Shown here in pieces: positions 21,201 to 33,200 of a stretch of DNA of 64,000 bases (position 1 is its first letter; each line of letters begins with the position of its first letter). Below the pieces are notes generated by a model. That model saw nothing but the letters and a program-made list of their open reading frames with translations. It searched no databases and was not told the DNA's origin. The position numbers and the translations under genes were made by a program. Source of the stretch: Thereva unica (taxonomy: Eukaryota; Arthropoda; Insecta; Diptera; Therevidae); assembly GCA_949987705.1 (NCBI GenBank), contig OX465283.1, positions 96,521,813 through 96,585,812 on the forward strand, in the 5' to 3' direction.

Positions 21201-24200
21201 ATCTCTTGTGTTGATCATATCCTGTGTATGATGGTCACTAGTGATGAGTTATTTCTCCTACGGGACTTTAATTTACCCAATACATATTCAGTGGGTATCG
21301 GATGAAGATGACGATAGCTACCTCCTCCCCGCAGGCAACCCGGGTTCTAAAGAATCCTGCTTTCTTAACTCCTTATTTTCACTTGGCTTGAATCAAATGA
21401 GCGGTGTGCCTAACGTTTTGGGAGGCAGTTAGACTCGTATTCTTTACCGACTCAATCAACATGACTGTTGAACCCAGTCCAATAGTCACGTTTAGTGTTG
21501 ACAATTACCACCCTCAATTACCGCAATACCCCTTGCCCGGAGATAGTAACCCATTCCTTTAACTTTAAAAAGGCTTTAGTGATCTATCATCTAAACTTGC
21601 CATGGTTGATTTCAACAACTTACTTTCCGCAAATAAGTTGGATGACGATGTGGCACGGTTTTATGGCGTACTTAACGAAACCTTCGATTCTTGTATACCT
21701 TATGAGCCCCAAAAATTCCCCGGTTCTTCTCTACCTTGGTTCAATAATGAACTCAAGCAGTTGAAAAATCAGAAAAATAGGCTCTGGAAAACCTATTTAA
21801 AGAGGAAGGACTCTCCGAGTCTCAATTAATTTATCAATTGCTATAATGCTCCAAATTGTGAAAGTTAGGCTTGTAAATATATCTTGCGGTCGTCTATACT
21901 GACCAATGTTACTTCTTTTAAATAAATGACAATTATTGTTTTTTTTTTTATTAGATTTTTTTATTAGGGGTAACCAACCAAAGTCTGTTTATATGTACCC
22001 CTAACTTTTATTCTAATCTTTACAAGTCCTTGATTATTTTGGTGTCAATTAAGTATTTTTCTGACTTGATTATTTCATCTTTGTTATTTCCTAGGATTTC
22101 TTCGAGATTTGGTTTAATATTATGTTTTCTTGCATTTTCGTATTTTGAACATTCAATTAATATGTGTGTTACAGTGATTTGAGTGTTGCATGTGCTGCAT
22201 GGGTGGAGATTCTTTTTGATTTTTTGAAATTCTTTCATTTGTGTGTGATATTGCTGTGCCCTGTTCTTAGTCTCGTTAGACTAATTTCGAATTTTCTGTT
22301 TTGGTGGTTTGTTATTTCCCAGGGTTGTATTGTTTCTTTTTTATATTAACTTATTGGTGTGAATTTTGTAACCATTCGTTGTTCCAATGGGTTTTGATGA
22401 GTTTTTTTAGTTCAGCAGTTATAGATTGATAAGCTTCTTTGGCCGCCGCATCAACTAGTTCACCTTTAATTCCAACATGGCTTGGAATCCAGAGGAATTT
22501 AATTATTTTTTCTTGCAGTTGGATTTGGTGGAGTAGGTCTTTTATTTTCCATATCATTAGCTTTTTGCTGAAGTTGTTTTCTATTGCATTTAATGAACTC
22601 AAAGAGTCAGTCATTATTATATATTTTTTAGTGTGGTTATTGGAAAGTACCATGTCTATTGCATGTTGGATGGCGTGTAGTTCAGCATCAAAACTAGTGT
22701 TATTGCGAACGCTGTGCTGTCATCTGTTTTGGACCCGTCGGTATATATTTATGTATATGTCCTGAATTTGTTCAGTATTTCCAGAAATTGTGCTGTATAT
22801 ATTTCTGGGTTAGTATCCTCTTTTCTCCTTTCGGCTAATGTTTTTATAGTTTGAGTAGTTATTGTAACCCAAGGTGGGTGTTTCGGGTGCAGTATCTGAA
22901 ATGGCATCGTCGGTTTATTGTAGTTTATGGATTGGATTGTTGTATTGAATCCGTTGCATAGAAGTTTTCTTGAATATTTGTTTGTTGGGAGATCTAAAAT
23001 TTCCTGTGACTGTGATATAATGTTAGCGTCTACCTCCATACTTTTTACTGGAGGGGTTCTAAATGCTCCTGTAGCGATTCGTATTGCTGTATTTTGAATA
23101 ATACTGAGCTGTTTTAGGTCTTTATTATTTTCGCTGTTATATACTATTGCTCCGTAATCGATAATAGGTAGAATTATTGATTTATATATTTTGAGGATAG
23201 CTGTTGTTTTTTCGGGTGTAAAAACGAAACCTGCTCTCTTTGACCAATTTTGTAGGTTTGTAAGCGTTTCTTGTAGTTTTTCTTGAATTAGCGTCTTCGA
23301 TTTGAGGAGGTTATTATCAAAAGGTGACATGTCCTCCATTCATTTTTTTACAGCAATAAGTAAAAACTGTGCATGAACTTAGTCCTAAAAGATATTTATT
23401 TTTAAAAAATATGACGACACACATAAAGTATTTTATTATTTTATTGTGAAAAAATCATAGAAATACATTAACTGGTTATTGTGAAAAAAGCAAAAACAAA
23501 ATGGACATGTACCTTTTTGTAATATGCCAATGGACATGTCACTTTCTGATTTAATGGTAGGGTGGACATGTACCTTTTTTGAAATCATAGATATTATTTT
23601 AATATTTTGAATTATAAAATGAACTCAACATTTCATTTTAAACTAAAATATATTTCTTATGAACTTAATTTAACATTGCTTTTCTTGGGAAGAAAATTTA
23701 GGGAAGAAAATCGGTTACTGGGACATGTGTCGAATTTGAAAAAAATAACCGAATTTACCGTCTATTATATACGAGATATAGTGCGGTTTTAAACTTGTTT
23801 TCAAGCAAAAATTATGCATTTTACCAAGGATAATCGATCCTTTAAAAAAAAAATAAATACTTGAAGTATGGACATGTCACCTTTTGATAATAACCTCCTC
23901 ATTTGTGTCTCATGTATATTACAAAATCATCTGCATATAGCAATGCTTTTACTTGCTCAGAGGAGTAACTTAATAAAAAATAGTGAAACACTCAATACAG
24001 AGCCTTGAGGTAAACCATTTTCCATTTCGTGTTCGTTGGATTGGATATCATTAATTAGAACTTTGAATTTTCGTTCGCTTAGAAAATTCCTGATGTATTC
24101 TGCTAGATTCCCTTTGAGACCAACTTATTTCATTATAGATAGTATGCGATATTTCCAGGTTGTATCATATGCTTTTTTAATATCTAAAGATACAGCGATT

Positions 24201-27200
24201 ACATGTTCTTTATTTGTGAAAGCTTGTAGAATTTCTTGCTGCAGCATTACTGCGCAATCGAATGTGGAGTGGTATTTACGAAAAGCGCATTGAGATGGTG
24301 TTATTATTTCTCTTCTGTGTAGAAACCTGGTAAGTCTGTTTTGTTACAATTTTTTCTAGGATCTTGGATAGGTACGAAGTTAGAGAAATTAGCCTGATAT
24401 TGTCGATCTGGGATCGGTCGCGTCCACTTTTTCGGAAATCTTTGTGTTGTAAAAATTTTGTTGTAGAAAGTTAATATTTGATTTAAAGCTTTGCAATCGA
24501 GATTTTTTATCATATCGCCGCCTGATTGCAAGAACTAGGTAACTCATTTTATGCTGTTTCGAGAAATAGGCAAAACAAAATTTAGCTTTGCTTTATTTAT
24601 ACTTCATAATTACACCAATAAAGAAAAATAAAAAAAAACAATGAAAGTAAACAATATTTTCCGACTTTTGCATTCAATACTTCTTGATATCGACTACATT
24701 AAACTATAGATAACTCAAAATCACAAAATTTGGAGTGTTCTTACAATCAGGCGGCGATATCATAGTGGATATCGTCCGGTCCGGGTGTTGATCCTTTACA
24801 TAATTTGAGCACATTTTTTAATTCGCTTAATGTTATTTTTGGGTGTATGGTTCAGTGTTGTCCTTGAGGAAATCTATGCGAATGGTTTCGGTATCAGTTT
24901 TGTATTTTCTAAAGTTTTCTTCGTTGTTTTGTGTAGAGGTAATTTTAGCATAGAGTTTAGCAATTAGTTCTGTTATTTCTTTTTTATTACTGATGATGTT
25001 GTTGTTAATGTTTATGTATTCAATGTTGTTGTTTTTGGTTGACACTTTATTTTTCTTATATTGTTCCATATTGTTGGTATATGTAGGTGTTAGAAAATTG
25101 ATGTTGTCTACGAAATTTATCCATTCCAGGATTGGGTTGATTTTTATTAGGTGATTTAAATCATGATTTAAATCACATGATTTTTTCCAATAAAAATCAT
25201 GATTAAATCAAACATTTTGCTATTCAATTCTTTTTTAATTGGACCCATATAACAAAACAATACATAGAAAATTCTTAAAAGTCAAAACCAGAATTCCAGA
25301 ATGCAAATGCGATGCTTATAAATAGGTAAAGTTTTACAAAAGAAAAAAAGTTTCCCTCCTTTCTCTATTCCTAACCTATTTCTTATATAAAGAGTGGAAA
25401 AATCCAATAGTGCATTCTTTTCACGGAAGCAGCTGCAGGAAGCAGGAACTGTTTACTTATTGGTAGTTGATTTGAGATTTCTGGCTAATCCCTTTGTGAC
25501 AACCACCACTGGATTCCATTCACATTTTATATTATTTCGTCTGAAAACTTAATATGTTTAAACGGGCTACAACAGGGCGTTGAGCTTTATTGCCAATGGC
25601 AATAGTCCAGTGTTCCCATGTAGCTCGTTCCACGCTCCATGTAAAAGTCTGATCCGCAACAAATTTTCTGCGGATTTGAACGACAGATGCGCCTAAAATA
25701 ATCCCACATCGCTAATTTCATAATCGCGTGAGTCTTCACTCCAGATTTTTTGATTAAACAAATCCGCTAGGCAATTACCTATGGGGGAAAACCAACGTAG
25801 TCCTGACAAAATGAACGGGCAATAATAAGAGGTTCGGGGAAGAACCAACTGAGTCCATGGGAATGAGGGAAAAAACAAACATGTCCACCCTTGTTATTTT
25901 TTGGACTAAGTTGGTTTTCCCCCGAGGGTCTTCAAATATCTTCGAATGTATTTTGTAAATGTTCCCATTACTATACGGCATCAGATAGTAGCATTTTTTT
26001 CTCTGCAAAGTGGCAATGGATTTGAAAGTGCTGAAATTCCCTTGAGATGCATATTTGATCCCAATCTTTGGAACCTTTTTGTAGATGGATGCATCAATCT
26101 TCTTATTCTCGTCGCAGATTTTTAATATTAAATCTCATACATATGTATGTACATATACTACCAAACAATCAGCAACATTATTCCATCGAAAATAACTTGA
26201 TAGCACTAAGGCCTTGCCTCCAGCTTGACTGAATTTTGATCAAGCCAGATGATTATTGCGAAAATAATGGACAATAAAAGACAGTAAATTCAATAGATGT
26301 GAAGAGCAGCCATATGTTATAATTCTCGAGTTCGGTCTTTCTTCCAAAGATTTCTCATAAGGGCCATGTTTGCTGCGTTGTCTGTCACGAAAGACTTAGC
26401 TCTGCACTGATATTTTGATTGACAGGAAGAATCGAAGTCACACACTGAATCAGTGAAGTATTGCGAAGTGTGAGTCTTTCCCGAGGCATCAATACATTTA
26501 TAAAGAAGTGCTCGTCCATCTTCCGTTGTTAATGTTGCGCATATAATTAACTCGTTGTGGACGTTTTTGATCATCCATCAATAGACATATTCACACATTG
26601 TCTCGATAAAGAAGAAAAATAGGCTGCTTTTTCGTCCTTATAAATCTCACCCAGAATGGTTGTGGCATTTTACCAATTTCATGGTGTGCCTTCACTCTCT
26701 GAACAATCCCTTGAATTTCTTTCTTGCACTTCTTACATGTCGCTCTACATCCTAACCTATTTGAATTTGTGGTCTTGAGGTAAAACTGCCATACAGTCTT
26801 CGCAAAAACTTTTATCCACTCTCATTACCATGTATTAACCAAATCCGCCAGGTATACCAGACGTCTTACGCCTTTTATAAATCACCCCTGGCATTCCGAA
26901 TTCTGAGTAAGAGGCTATGAATTGCTCTTTATATTTTAGACCAATATCAAAATAATTTTCAATGGTCTAAAAAATCACATTATTGAGTATTTTAATTAAA
27001 ATCCAAAAAATTTTATGTTATTGTCCCACCAAGGGACCAATGGTCTCCTTGAAAATTGGTGGGTTTTCGGGATAGTTTTTATAGCTGTTTTTATTATTTG
27101 GTCTGAAATATATTCACATTTTTCGTCGATATCGTATGGGTTATTTTCTAATTGAACTAATTGTTTGAATTGTTACCAATTGGCTTTTTTGATAATCCAT

Positions 27201-30200
27201 TTCGGTCTTCTGGTTTCATGTGTTTTATGTTTATCGTGTTGTATTTGTATAGGGAAATGGTCACTATTGTGTAGGTCAGAGAGTGTGTTCCATTGGAATC
27301 TGTTTAACTGATGCCATATGTTCAAACCTTGACATGACGGACTGGTAGTACAAAGGGTTACACCTAAGCTTGGTTTTTTCATATAAAAAAAAACCTTGAG
27401 CTTCTGAGGATGAAGTCTACGAGCGGTAACGAAAGGTAATTGCCCATTTGTAACAATGTGATGTTGCACATAGTGTTTAACCGGTAGGTTGAAATTAGGT
27501 GGTTGTGTTAATGAAGCGTACTTCGTTAACAATTCTTTATACTTGCCAAGATGTTGGCACTCAAAGCTCTCGATCATATACTCACCAGTTGCACAGATAT
27601 CAGTCCGAAGACTGGTCTGTGAGTCAACTAATTCTCGATGTTTAAAATCGAGTATGAGTTCGACCTTCGTGAGGAAGTCCGCACCGAGTATAGCTTTGTT
27701 AGTGTTGGCGATTATGAAATTGTGGATGAACCGTCGACGAAGGCCGAGGTTCAGTTCCAACAACTTCATGCCAAAAGTGTGGATCGTGGATCCATTAGCG
27801 GCTCGCAGAAGTAAATTAGGGCATGTTGTTTGTACCCTAAAAGTATGCGCTGGAACTAAGGATATGTCCGCACCAGAATCGATTAAAAAATCGATATGGT
27901 TATGCGTGTCGCGGACATATAATCGATGCGACAGATGTGGCGACTCCCCGCCAATTTAATTTTTTGAGTTGCTGGGGCCCTTTGCCCTCCAGTCTTTCTT
28001 GGCTGCTGAGCCCTGACCTTTGAACGCGCAAGGAGGGGTGCACTGCTCTGCCCCACTACCGTAGCGGTAGTGGAAGTAGCAGAGCGTTCCCGGCAGTGCT
28101 TGCGCGGCGGAGTCTTTGGGGACCGCGCCTTGATTGATGGGATTCCTGGTCCCCGCCAATGGAGTTTTCGGTTGTTAAACCGGAGGGCGGCCCCATTGTC
28201 GTGGACCAGCAGATCCTCCGCCACCTCCTGGCCCTGGCCTTGCCCTCTCCTCAACACAAGTGCCCGCAATTGCTGCACCTCGCGTTGGAGAGACTGCACG
28301 GCCCGCTCCAGGGACGACGAGTTTCTCACCTCTGACACCTGGGGTGGTAGCACGTAAGTTGTTTCAATCGATCTTTTCATATGAAAATTAAAGATTTTAT
28401 CATATGAAATAAAGATTCTTCATTGAAGAGGTCGATTGAAACAACTTACGTGCTACCACCCCTGAGCTTGTGTGGGTTGGTGAGATGTCACCTCCCACAC
28501 TTTGCGTGCCAATTTAGACAATTTCCCCAGAGTCTGGTCTGAGGACGCAGCGAGCACCACTTGTATGTCTTTGGGAAGACGCCGTTCCCAAAGACCCCTG
28601 ACGAGTCCTTCGCTCTCGCCAAGGCTGTCCCCAGCCAGACTCTGTAAATCCCTTAAAAAAATCTGAGGGTTTTATCACCGGGCTCATGCGCCGCCAGCAG
28701 CTGCTCAAGGCGGTTCCTCGTTGTTAATCCGTATCGCTCGAGCAACAACCTCTTAGCATCAGCATAGCTGGCGGTGTTGAGGTCCGGGAAGGAGTGTAGA
28801 AGAATCCTCGCGGCTTCTGTGGGTAGGGGCGGATCTAGAATTTTTTCCGGAGGGGGTCACAGGATAGAAAAAAATAACAAAAATAACCAAATAAACAAAG
28901 CTAGCCGAATTTTTTGAATGAATAAAAAACAAAGTCAGAATAACTCTCCAATAACCTCGTCCAATTTGTTTTACTTGAAAATTCATTACATTCATATATA
29001 AATTTATTGTTTATATAAAATTATAAACTGTTTATATAAAAAATGTATTCTCAAAACTATGAAATGTCTTAGCGTCGTTTGGTTAGTTTCAGGTTTTTAT
29101 GTTTGCAAAAACTAGGTTTTGTTCGTTTGTTTTTTTTTGTTTTTCGGTTTGCAAAATATTGTTTTATCTATTTTTTTTAAATGCGGGCTGTTTGGGGGGG
29201 GGGGGGTCCTGACCCCCCGTGACCCCCCCCCCCCTGGATCCGCGCCTGTCTGTGGGCAGCGCTGACCACAATGTGTGACAGCTTTGTCTTGTCGGACGTG
29301 ATTTGGTTCAGCCCGAACTGTGCTTCAGCCTGGTAGAACCAGACTGCCGGGTCACTTTGCTGGAATTCGGGCAGGTTGAACCTTGCCGTGGAGGCCACGC
29401 CAACCTCTGCCCGGACCCTGCGTCGACTCGGCAGCCCTTCCTCCAGGCTGGCCAACGACTCGTCCATATCAACCACAAAGGAATTGTCCAAATAACTTTG
29501 TCCTTCCATTTAAAAACACGAAAGGAACACAATAAATGAGAAAAAAAACAACAACGATAAGACAAAATAATACGTAGCCGTAACAGAGAAAGATTCTTAA
29601 TTTTATCTACACAGACAGGGAAGCCGTAAAATAAATCTTTAATTTTATTAGAACACACAAAGAGAAAAATTAACTAAAATAACATTCACTTCGCTCAAAT
29701 CAAAATAATAATTCCTAAATTCCCTGAAACTTTATAATAAATGTCAAATATGTATTATAATAGCATATAATTAAATTTTAATTCGCTCCAAGAATCTTGG
29801 ATTGGATCATACAGGCAGGAATGTATTTGTTCATTCCCCATTCTACCAAATCTGTGAAGCCTAGGCCCAACAGATGGTTTAATAGGGAGTGTATGAATGC
29901 AATCAAAACTAAAGAAGCCGCCTACCGAGCGTACAAGAGCTTCCCGAGTGAATCGCTCCGTTTAGAGTACATACAACAAAGAAATTCTTGTAAAACCGCC
30001 ATCAGGAAAGTCAAAATCTTATTTGACAACAAATTGAGAAGTAAACTCCTAAATGCAACATCCGGTAGCAAAAACTTCTGGTCCTTGGTAAGTTCCATCA
30101 AGAAGAATTTCGCTACAACTTCAACCCCTTCCTTTATTCACAATGAGAAGGTAATAACAGACAGCAAATCCAAGGCCAATTTATTAGCATCTATGTTCGC

Positions 30201-33200
30201 TTCGAATTCTTCTTTACCCGAAACTGATGTGTTACCCCCTGTTTCTGAGCGTATCGCTCATTCAATGGACAGGTTTTTTTTCAGGACTCGCGAGGTGTAC
30301 AGGTGCCTCAAAGAGCTCGATGCCAACAAATCCACTGGACCCGATAATATACGCCCTATCGTATTAAAACAATGCGCCTCACCTTTGGCTAAACCTCTGC
30401 GCAAATTATTTTCCCTGTCATATTTCTCTGGAGTTTATCCCGACTCTTGGAAACTTGCCCATGTTCAGCCCATACCGAAAAAAGGTGATTCCAGCCTTCC
30501 CTCCAATTACCGCCCAATAGCAATTACTTCTATTCTCTCCATGGAGACGATAATCAACAAAAAGCTAATGGGATATCTAGAATCCAACCAACTTATCAAC
30601 GACAAACAATACGGCTTCCGTCAAAAAAGATCCACTGGTGATCTTTTAGTTTGCCTTACAGAGCACCTCCATCAAAGTTTGCATGAATCTGGCGAATCCA
30701 GTTTGGTTGCTTTGGATATCTCCAAGGCTTTTGATAGAGTATGGCACTCAGCCTTGTTAGCTAAACTCAAAGCTATTGGAATTGACTCGCTTCTGTATAA
30801 GTGGGTTGAGTGTTTCCTTTCCGGCCGTTCAATTAAGGTAGTATTGGATGGCGTCAAATCTGAATCTCACCCCATCTCTGCGGGACATTTAGTGAGAATT
30901 TTATTAGCAAGATATCTTTTTGACTGCACTTGGTCACGATCCACTTCGATCGAATTTTGAGGACGGAATAAACTCAAGAGAGGATTCGACAAGACAAAGA
31001 ATAATAAAAGTACATCACATTTCCAACGAAAGTATTTTACAAGTTAGTAGTCACTTACCTAGCCATTACAATGTAAAGGCCTCCATTTTCCTAAATTTCT
31101 CGCTAGTTTTCCCGCTGGGAAGTTTTCTTTTGTTACTGTGTTGATTTTTTTTATGTTCTCATTTGTTTGATCAGTGTTCTTTTTCTTTTTATTGACATAG
31201 ATCGTGCACGCGATGTTCTGTTGGTTTTTTGATTTTTTGGTTTTGTGTTCAAGGGGTATTGGAGATGCATAGGACATAGGATGGTGGTAATGTAGGAAAT
31301 TCTTCGTCGCTATCTAGGTCTATAAATCTGTTGTTTGTTATTCTGGAATACAAGTTATTCTTTTTTCGTGGTTTTTCAATAGCTGCTTTAAGATAACAAA
31401 GATTTCTTATCGCCATGGTTACATTTATTTCCCTTTGCCTTGGTTTTTCTGGGCAATATTTATGTATTGCAATGTGAGTTTCTTTGCAGTTGCTACATTT
31501 GACAGGTTTAGTACATTTGTCGTGTTTGGGGTTTTCACTGCAGTTGCACTTCTAGGCTCCGACAATTTTTCGTTATATGTCCATACCATTGATTATCTAC
31601 ATTGATTATCTATAATAGATAATCAATGTCCATACCATTGATTATAGAGTAAGTAGATATGGACAAACATCTTTCCAGCTGGTTTGTTAGATGGCGATAG
31701 TTGTACCGATTTAAGTTTTAGTGATAGAAATTTTTGTTTTAATCCTCTAAAATCAATGGGGATGGGTTTTCAACATTAGTTTAATAATATAAATAATAAT
31801 ATTTCTTTATAAGTGCATAATAATCATAAAATAGACACATTTTTTAATTTTGTTATTTTTTAGTAAAAATTGAAAAAAGCGGGTTTGCGCCTGAATTTAA
31901 AAAAGCATTTCAAAGCCCTTAACGCATGTTAGAAGAAAAGCCAAAAATTTCGGGTCTAAAAATAGATTCCTGCGCGGGTATTCCTTTTGTTTTGTTTTGG
32001 ATGGGGGTGGGCTGAAACTACGATGATTTCTTGGTCGGTGGCTGAACAATGAATTAATGAATGGGAAGAGAGATTTAATAGGAAATTTTGCATCGCGTTT
32101 TTTTTAATTTGAGAAAAATGAAATAGGTTTTTTTTGAGCAAAAATTCAAGTTTTTGTGTATTTATTTTATTATTGCTTACAGAGAAAATTTAAGTCATTT
32201 AGTTTGGGTCAATTTAAATACATATATGTATATACTTACAATAATAGAATTATAATAAAGAATATCAGAATTATCGTTTAAAACTCTACTTCATATTTTT
32301 CAAGATTAGGTAGTCGTCAATGAAGGAAGAAAGGTTCCGATTTTGAAAGATTTTTTTAAATGTTTTTATATAGGGTAATTGTTTACTTTAAATAAGCAGC
32401 AATAAATGATTTTGCCCAATTCGAGAATGAGGTAGAGGTTGGGTGGGAGAGTTTTGGGGTCTTACAATCCAGCGTCAAAGTCGTAATATCGTAAAAAGGT
32501 GATTTTTGCAAAATTTCAATAGTGAATAACTTTTTAAGGGATGACCAAGGGCTAATTTCAAAAGAAACGTGTTTAGGTCAACCTCCCTTATTACCCCCGC
32601 TCCTACCCCCTGGAAGTGGGGTGATATAGTAAATAATTAGCAAAAACTCGAAGAATTTTGGTATATTATGTACATGTATATATCAAAACATATTATACAC
32701 CTGGAAGCCTGCCGTGAAAACCTATAATTATTGGCCGGTGCCTCAGCACAAAATCACACTTGTTTTGTGCGACAAAAAGATTGCAAACAAGTAGAATTCT
32801 TGATGTTTAGGTTGTAACGAGAGCCAAAATTAAAAAAGAAATTTGTAGATGTAGAAATTTTGTGTAGTTATAGGCATGACGAGGGATCGCAGGCTCTTGT
32901 TTCGGACGACCAGCTTTAATGCAGGTGCTTGGTGTTAGTACTGGAAGAACAGACGAAAAAAAATCAAGAATAGAAAACGCTCATACATATGTACCAAACA
33001 TCAAAGTAGGTACAACGGACTAGAGCCACTTTCGTATAGACCCACTATTAAACATCAAATCCACTTCAGCTAGTTTATTAATAAGTTCTATATTTAATTC
33101 GACAATATTTTCATTCATTTTTAATATATTTTCTTTGGTTCAAGGGTAAATTTTTTTAAATGCTTGTCATTTTCTTAACAGTAATTACTTTGCAAATCAC

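Larger units (their letters stand above)
25135..27010 (-). mobile_element. hAT-like DNA transposon remnant
   Basis: The left end is rich in a GATTTAAATCATG repeat (25152-25205). A BED/DUF659-type hAT transposase is legible on the minus strand between about 26880 and 26317. LINE ORF2 text stops at about 27015 and resumes at about 25130, so this block is an insertion. The outer ends and 8-bp duplication could not be fixed. It contains a small MITE at 25783. Confidence 0.65.
27333..29509 (-). mobile_element. Gypsy-type LTR retrotransposon fragment (gag to protease)
   Basis: Read on the minus strand from 29509 are gag, a CCHC-less zinc-like motif, and protease, then the element breaks off in the lead to RT near 27400. 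No RT, integrase or clear LTR remains. Gag is cut by two TIR insertions (28827-29248 and 28342-28461). Confidence 0.75.
27956..29509 (-). pseudogene. Gypsy gag, interrupted twice
   Basis: From ATG at 29509 the minus strand reads [20 protein letters not shown], the usual opening of this gag family, up to [13 protein letters not shown]. After the first insertion it continues with [29 protein letters not shown] and [17 protein letters not shown], the capsid C-terminal region. Beyond the second insertion it reads [17 protein letters not shown] and, to its end, [18 protein letters not shown], the Cys/His motif that many arthropod gypsy gags have in place of zinc knuckles. There are several frame changes. 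Confidence 0.8.
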
